64,000 nt of DNA, from assembly GCF_002094855.1 (NCBI RefSeq), contig NZ_ARYN01000020.1:1-64000 (forward strand), given 5' to 3'. The first letter of the stretch is position 1; each line of letters begins with the position of its first letter. The stretch comes from Zunongwangia atlantica 22II14-10F7 (GTDB lineage: Bacteria > Bacteroidota > Bacteroidia > Flavobacteriales > Flavobacteriaceae). The position numbers and the translations under genes were made by a program. Below the pieces are notes generated by a model that was given only the letters and a program-made list of their open reading frames with translations, did not search any database and was not told the DNA's origin. Of the stretch, positions 61,108-64,000 are shown piece by piece.

Positions 61108-61821
61108 ATGAATAATACACTTAGCATTGTAGTTCCCGTGTATAATGAACAAGAAAATCTAGGACGGGTTGAAAAGGAACTTCAGGAATATCTTAACTGT
61201 GCAAAAGTACCTACAGCCGTATTGTTTGTAGATGATGGTTCCCAAGATTTAAGCTTAAGTATCATTAAGAAGATATGTTCAAGAAATCCTGCATTTCACT
61301 ATATTAGTTTAGATCGAAATTATGGTTTAAGCACCGCTTTGAAAGCTGGATTTGATGCTGTGGGAAGCACATTAATCGGCTATATTGATTCCGACCTACA
61401 AACAAGTCCGATGGACTTTAATTTATTGCTGGATTACATTGATACATATGATTTAGTAACAGGCGTGCGTTCTGACAGAAAAGATGCTTTCCTTAAAAAA
61501 GTTTCCTCTTTAGTCGCTAATAGTATACGTCGTAGTTTTACACAAGATGGTATGGATGATACTGGCTGCCCACTTAAAATCATTAAAGCGGATTATGCTA
61601 AAAGCATTCCAATGTTTAAGGGACTGCATCGTTTTCTCCCTGCAATGGTTCTTTTACTTAATGGAAAAGTCAAACAAGTACCTGTGCAACATTTCCCACG
61701 TATTGCCGGAAAAGCAAAATTTGGTTTAAGAAATCGATTGTTCGGACCTCTAATAGATTGCTTTGCTTATCTATGGATGAAATCTAACTTTATTTCATAT
61801 AAAACTGAGGATAAAGGGTGA
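61108..61821 (+). CDS. Family 2 glycosyltransferase, ArnC/dolichyl-phosphate-mannose-synthase-like
   Basis: The 237-residue enzyme begins SIVVPVYNEQENLG and has FVDDGSQDLS and YIDSDLQTSPMDF (nucleotide and metal site), with NYGLSTALKAGFDAV and a basic GKAKFGLRNRLFGP near the end. It is a GT-A enzyme that moves a sugar from a nucleotide to a polyprenyl phosphate. Unlike ArnC it lacks the two C-terminal membrane helices, so a partner (the LAB_N-like protein) may hold it at the membrane. The following gene overlaps by 4 bp. Confidence 0.9.
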   Translation: MNNTLSIVVPVYNEQENLGRVEKELQEYLNCAKVPTAVLFVDDGSQDLSLSIIKKICSRNPAFHYISLDRNYGLSTALKAGFDAVGSTLIGYIDSDLQTSPMDFNLLLDYIDTYDLVTGVRSDRKDAFLKKVSSLVANSIRRSFTQDGMDDTGCPLKIIKADYAKSIPMFKGLHRFLPAMVLLLNGKVKQVPVQHFPRIAGKAKFGLRNRLFGPLIDCFAYLWMKSNFISYKTEDKG

Positions 61822-62447
61822 ATGTTTGGATGATCTACGGTATTGGATTTACGGCTCAAATCTTATTTTCGGGACGTTCTATATTGCAATGGGCACTATC
61901 TGAAAAGAATCAACGCGTAATAACCCCAATACTTTTTTGGCGATTAAGTTTAATTGCCTCGTTTCTATTATTTGTTTATGGCTATTTAAGAAATGATTTT
62001 GCGATAATGTTAGGTCAGATTTTGACCTATTTTATTTACATACGTAATATGCATTTCCAAAAGCAGTGGTTTAAATTCCCTAAAATTTTACGTTGGTTCT
62101 TATATGTATTTCCTTTCATTATTCTTTACATCGGTTATAATAACAAAATTTATGATCGCTCTTTGTTGTTTAATAATGAAAATATTCCCTTGTGGTTATT
62201 AGTACTTGGGATTACCGCCCAGATTATATTTACATTACGTTTTGTATATCAGTGGTTTTATAGTGAAAAAAGAAAAGAATCTGTCTTACCTTTAGGGTTT
62301 TGGGTACTCAGTTGGATGGGGTCGATACTTATCTTTCTATATGCATTAATTCGTGAAGATCCGGTATTAATGGCAGGTCACCTTTTAGGAATTTTTCTTT
62401 ACACCAGAAATATTATGCTATTGAAAAAGGAAAAAAAGCTTCTTTAG
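61818..62447 (+). CDS. Membrane protein with two LAB_N-like repeats
   Basis: The gene starts with GTG overlapping the upstream TGA by 4 bp (GTGA). The 209-residue product holds two similar halves of about 80 residues: FTAQILFSGRSILQWALSEK with FWRLSLIASFLLFVYGYLRND and FIYIRN, then ITAQIIFTLRFVYQWFYSEK with FWVLSWMGSILIFLYALIRED and FLYTRN. This is the lipid-A-disaccharide-synthase N-terminal (LAB_N) pattern in tandem. LAB_N proteins usually accompany ArnC/ArnT-type genes and are thought to act in lipid-linked sugar transfer. Confidence 0.85.
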   Translation: MNVWMIYGIGFTAQILFSGRSILQWALSEKNQRVITPILFWRLSLIASFLLFVYGYLRNDFAIMLGQILTYFIYIRNMHFQKQWFKFPKILRWFLYVFPFIILYIGYNNKIYDRSLLFNNENIPLWLLVLGITAQIIFTLRFVYQWFYSEKRKESVLPLGFWVLSWMGSILIFLYALIREDPVLMAGHLLGIFLYTRNIMLLKKEKKLL

Positions 62448-62498
62448 AATTTCTTAAGAATCAATTAAGAATTTCATTAGAATTCCTTCTCACATTTG
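62442..62498 (+). promoter_or_regulatory. Regulon promoter 5: four repeats in 11-bp register, then CACATTTG
   Basis: CTTTAGAA (62442), CTTAAGAA (62453), ATTAAGAA (62464) and CATTAGAA (62475) are spaced exactly 11 bp apart. CACATTTG begins at 62491, 16 bp after the last repeat start, 19 nt before the GTG at 62517. The first repeat is at the end of the upstream gene. Confidence 0.6.
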
Positions 62499-62516
62499 TT
62501 TTTATAAAATAAAAAT

Positions 62517-64000
62517 GTGAAGTCAAAAAATATCATAGATCGCTATTATTTATTATTTCTATGTATAGTTTGGATTGTTCTAATAGTTGGCTTAGGAAAT
62601 TACGGCCTTGCTGAAACCAGTGAAGCACGATATGCAGAAATAAGTCGTGAGATGTTTTTAAGCGGAGACTATTTAAATCCTAAACTCCTCGGTATATTCC
62701 ATTTTCATAAACCGCCCATTACCTATTACATTACTACTTTGGGCTATCGTATTTTTGGGGTTAATGAGTTTGGTGCTCGTTTTTTTCTCCAGATAGCTAT
62801 AGTTATTCAGTTAGTATTAGTTTATCGTCTAGCAAATTTACTCTATAAGGATAAGCGTATTGCCTTTATGGCCGGATTGATTTATTTTTCATTTCCAATA
62901 GTTTTAATTTCAAGTCGAAACCTAACTACTGATGCGTTTCTGACTACGTTAGTTATAGGTTCTGTATATTGTTGGCAGGTGTATGAAGATAAAACCAAAA
63001 TAGGATTTCTTTATCTGTTTTATACACTGATAGGTATTGCATTATTGACCAAGGGACCTGTAGCCTTATTGTTTATTCTGACCTACATTATCATCAGAAA
63101 ATTGCTCTACAAAGGCAGCATAAAGATGACTCTTCATCATATTATTGGTTTTTTATTATGTTTTTCGGTAAGTGTAAGTTGGTATATAGCAATAATTGTA
63201 GAGCATCCTAAAATTTGGGATTATTTTATTCACAAACAAATTCTGGGAAGAATCACAGGAAATGCGTATAGTGAAAGGTCGAAACCATTCTGGTATTACT
63301 TGCCAATTTTGCTTGGTCTACTATTACCTTGGTGTTTGTCACTACTTCCTCATTTAAAAAATTTAAAATCTCTTTTTCCAAAGCAGAAGGAAACCAAAGT
63401 ACTAATATATGCAAGTACCATTTTAGTTTTTTTATTTTCTGCATTTAGTACCAAATTGATACTGTATATCTTACCAGTGTTTTGGATGATAGCGATAAGT
63501 ATTGCAGCAATGTTGCCCAAGATTTCCAAGGCTTCTAAAAATATAGTCAACATTACCTACGCCGGATTAATCTTAGCTCTAGTAATAGGTTTGTTTTTTA
63601 GTAGGGTGTATATATCGGAAATGGAATATATATCTGTAAAAACTCTAATAATTGCATTTATTTCTCTTATTGTTTTTGGGGTAATTTATTACGCTATTGA
63701 TACTACCAAGGATTATAAACCGGCCGTATTAGCTGCGGTTTTTGGGGGCGTTATTATTAGTATTTCGACCTCTTTTATGACAAATCACACTCCTATAATA
63801 AATTCCACCAGGGATATGGTGAAATTCATAGACCACGTTTCTAAAGAAAAGGACAAAACTATTATCGTCTATGATTATTTACTTAGTTCTATACCTTTTT
63901 ATACAGATGATAAACATATTACCCTTAAATATTCAAGCAACACCACCCAAAGGGAAACTCAATTTGAAGAAAATAATGCTTATCAAGAACGACTTTGGGA
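62517..64000 (+). CDS. ArnT-like GT39 glycosyltransferase, 3' end beyond the window
   Basis: The frame opens with GTG at 62517 (KSKNIIDRYYLLFLCIVW) and stays open to the window end: 494 codons. The N-terminal periplasmic loop has GLAETSEARYAEISREMF and FHFHKPPITYY, the acidic pair and HKPP block of ArnT/protein-mannosyltransferase-type enzymes. About ten hydrophobic helices follow, then a soluble region (FMTNHTPIINSTRDMVKFIDHVS). These enzymes transfer a sugar from a polyprenyl carrier to lipid A or protein. Regulon promoter 5 is 19 nt upstream. Confidence 0.85.
   Translation, partial: MKSKNIIDRYYLLFLCIVWIVLIVGLGNYGLAETSEARYAEISREMFLSGDYLNPKLLGIFHFHKPPITYYITTLGYRIFGVNEFGARFFLQIAIVIQLVLVYRLANLLYKDKRIAFMAGLIYFSFPIVLISSRNLTTDAFLTTLVIGSVYCWQVYEDKTKIGFLYLFYTLIGIALLTKGPVALLFILTYIIIRKLLYKGSIKMTLHHIIGFLLCFSVSVSWYIAIIVEHPKIWDYFIHKQILGRITGNAYSERSKPFWYYLPILLGLLLPWCLSLLPHLKNLKSLFPKQKETKVLIYASTILVFLFSAFSTKLILYILPVFWMIAISIAAMLPKISKASKNIVNITYAGLILALVIGLFFSRVYISEMEYISVKTLIIAFISLIVFGVIYYAIDTTKDYKPAVLAAVFGGVIISISTSFMTNHTPIINSTRDMVKFIDHVSKEKDKTIIVYDYLLSSIPFYTDDKHITLKYSSNTTQRETQFEENNAYQERLW

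Overview
The window looks like a chromosomal segment of a marine-type Flavobacteriaceae member (Bacteroidota). Supporting signs are low GC content in most of the window, promoters with the Bacteroidota -7 element TAnnTTTG, few Shine-Dalgarno sequences, secreted proteins starting with short AQ-type signal peptides, and families such as OMP_b-brl_3 receptors, PepSY-like proteins and RND pumps fused to a TolC-like domain. The genus cannot be fixed from the sequence alone; Zunongwangia/Gramella-like relatives are a guess.

Positions 1-41,950 look like ordinary backbone. They hold an M56 sensor peptidase fragment, sucD, an M16 zinc peptidase, fabG, a vWA-like membrane protein paired with an SPFH protein, and a complete histidine operon (hisGDCBHAFI, followed directly by a thiamine pyrophosphokinase gene). 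The his operon is preceded by a leader peptide with five consecutive His codons and a terminator/antiterminator pair. Then come a large secreted DUF5695-like protein, pirin, an NYN-domain protein, a CDF transporter, a DUF1853-like gene without an obvious start codon, TruA, RecQ, CorA, a lactonase, an SDR, a cold-shock protein, a histidine kinase with a REC-CRP fusion regulator, a universal stress protein, a nonsense-interrupted gene, the two putrescine-forming enzymes that convert agmatine, and an FKBP lipoprotein. A dispersed intergenic repeat of about 95 bp occurs five times between 18.4 and 37.9 kb, and other short repeats fill the gaps of the his operon.

At about 42.0 kb the 3' half of a minus-strand tRNA-Met gene is cut at the anticodon loop and is followed by direct repeats and a tyrosine recombinase gene. 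This is read as the left end of an integrated island whose right end lies beyond the window. Its first module (43.6-54.3 kb), much of it visibly GC-richer than the backbone, is a heavy-metal resistance cluster: DUF6660-like protein, CzcA-type RND pump fused to an outer-membrane factor, adaptor, PII-like protein, Fur-family regulator, a low-GC methyltransferase-like membrane protein, CDF transporter and Zn/Cd-type P1B ATPase. A second copy of the recombinase gene's last ~70 bp lies at 54.7 kb, so the cluster sits between two integrase 3' ends.

The second module (54.8 kb to the window end) encodes an OmpR-type response regulator and kinase, an outer-membrane beta-barrel receptor, a PepSY-like periplasmic protein, a sugar-nucleotide epimerase, an ArnC-like glycosyltransferase, a protein with two lipid-A-synthase N-terminal-like repeats, and an ArnT-like glycosyltransferase running off the window. 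Five promoters in this module carry CTTTAGAA-like direct repeats with about 11-bp periodicity. In all five the last repeat begins exactly 16 bp upstream of a -7-like element. This suggests one regulon, controlled by the local two-component system, for sensing an envelope stress and modifying lipid A or another surface glycolipid.
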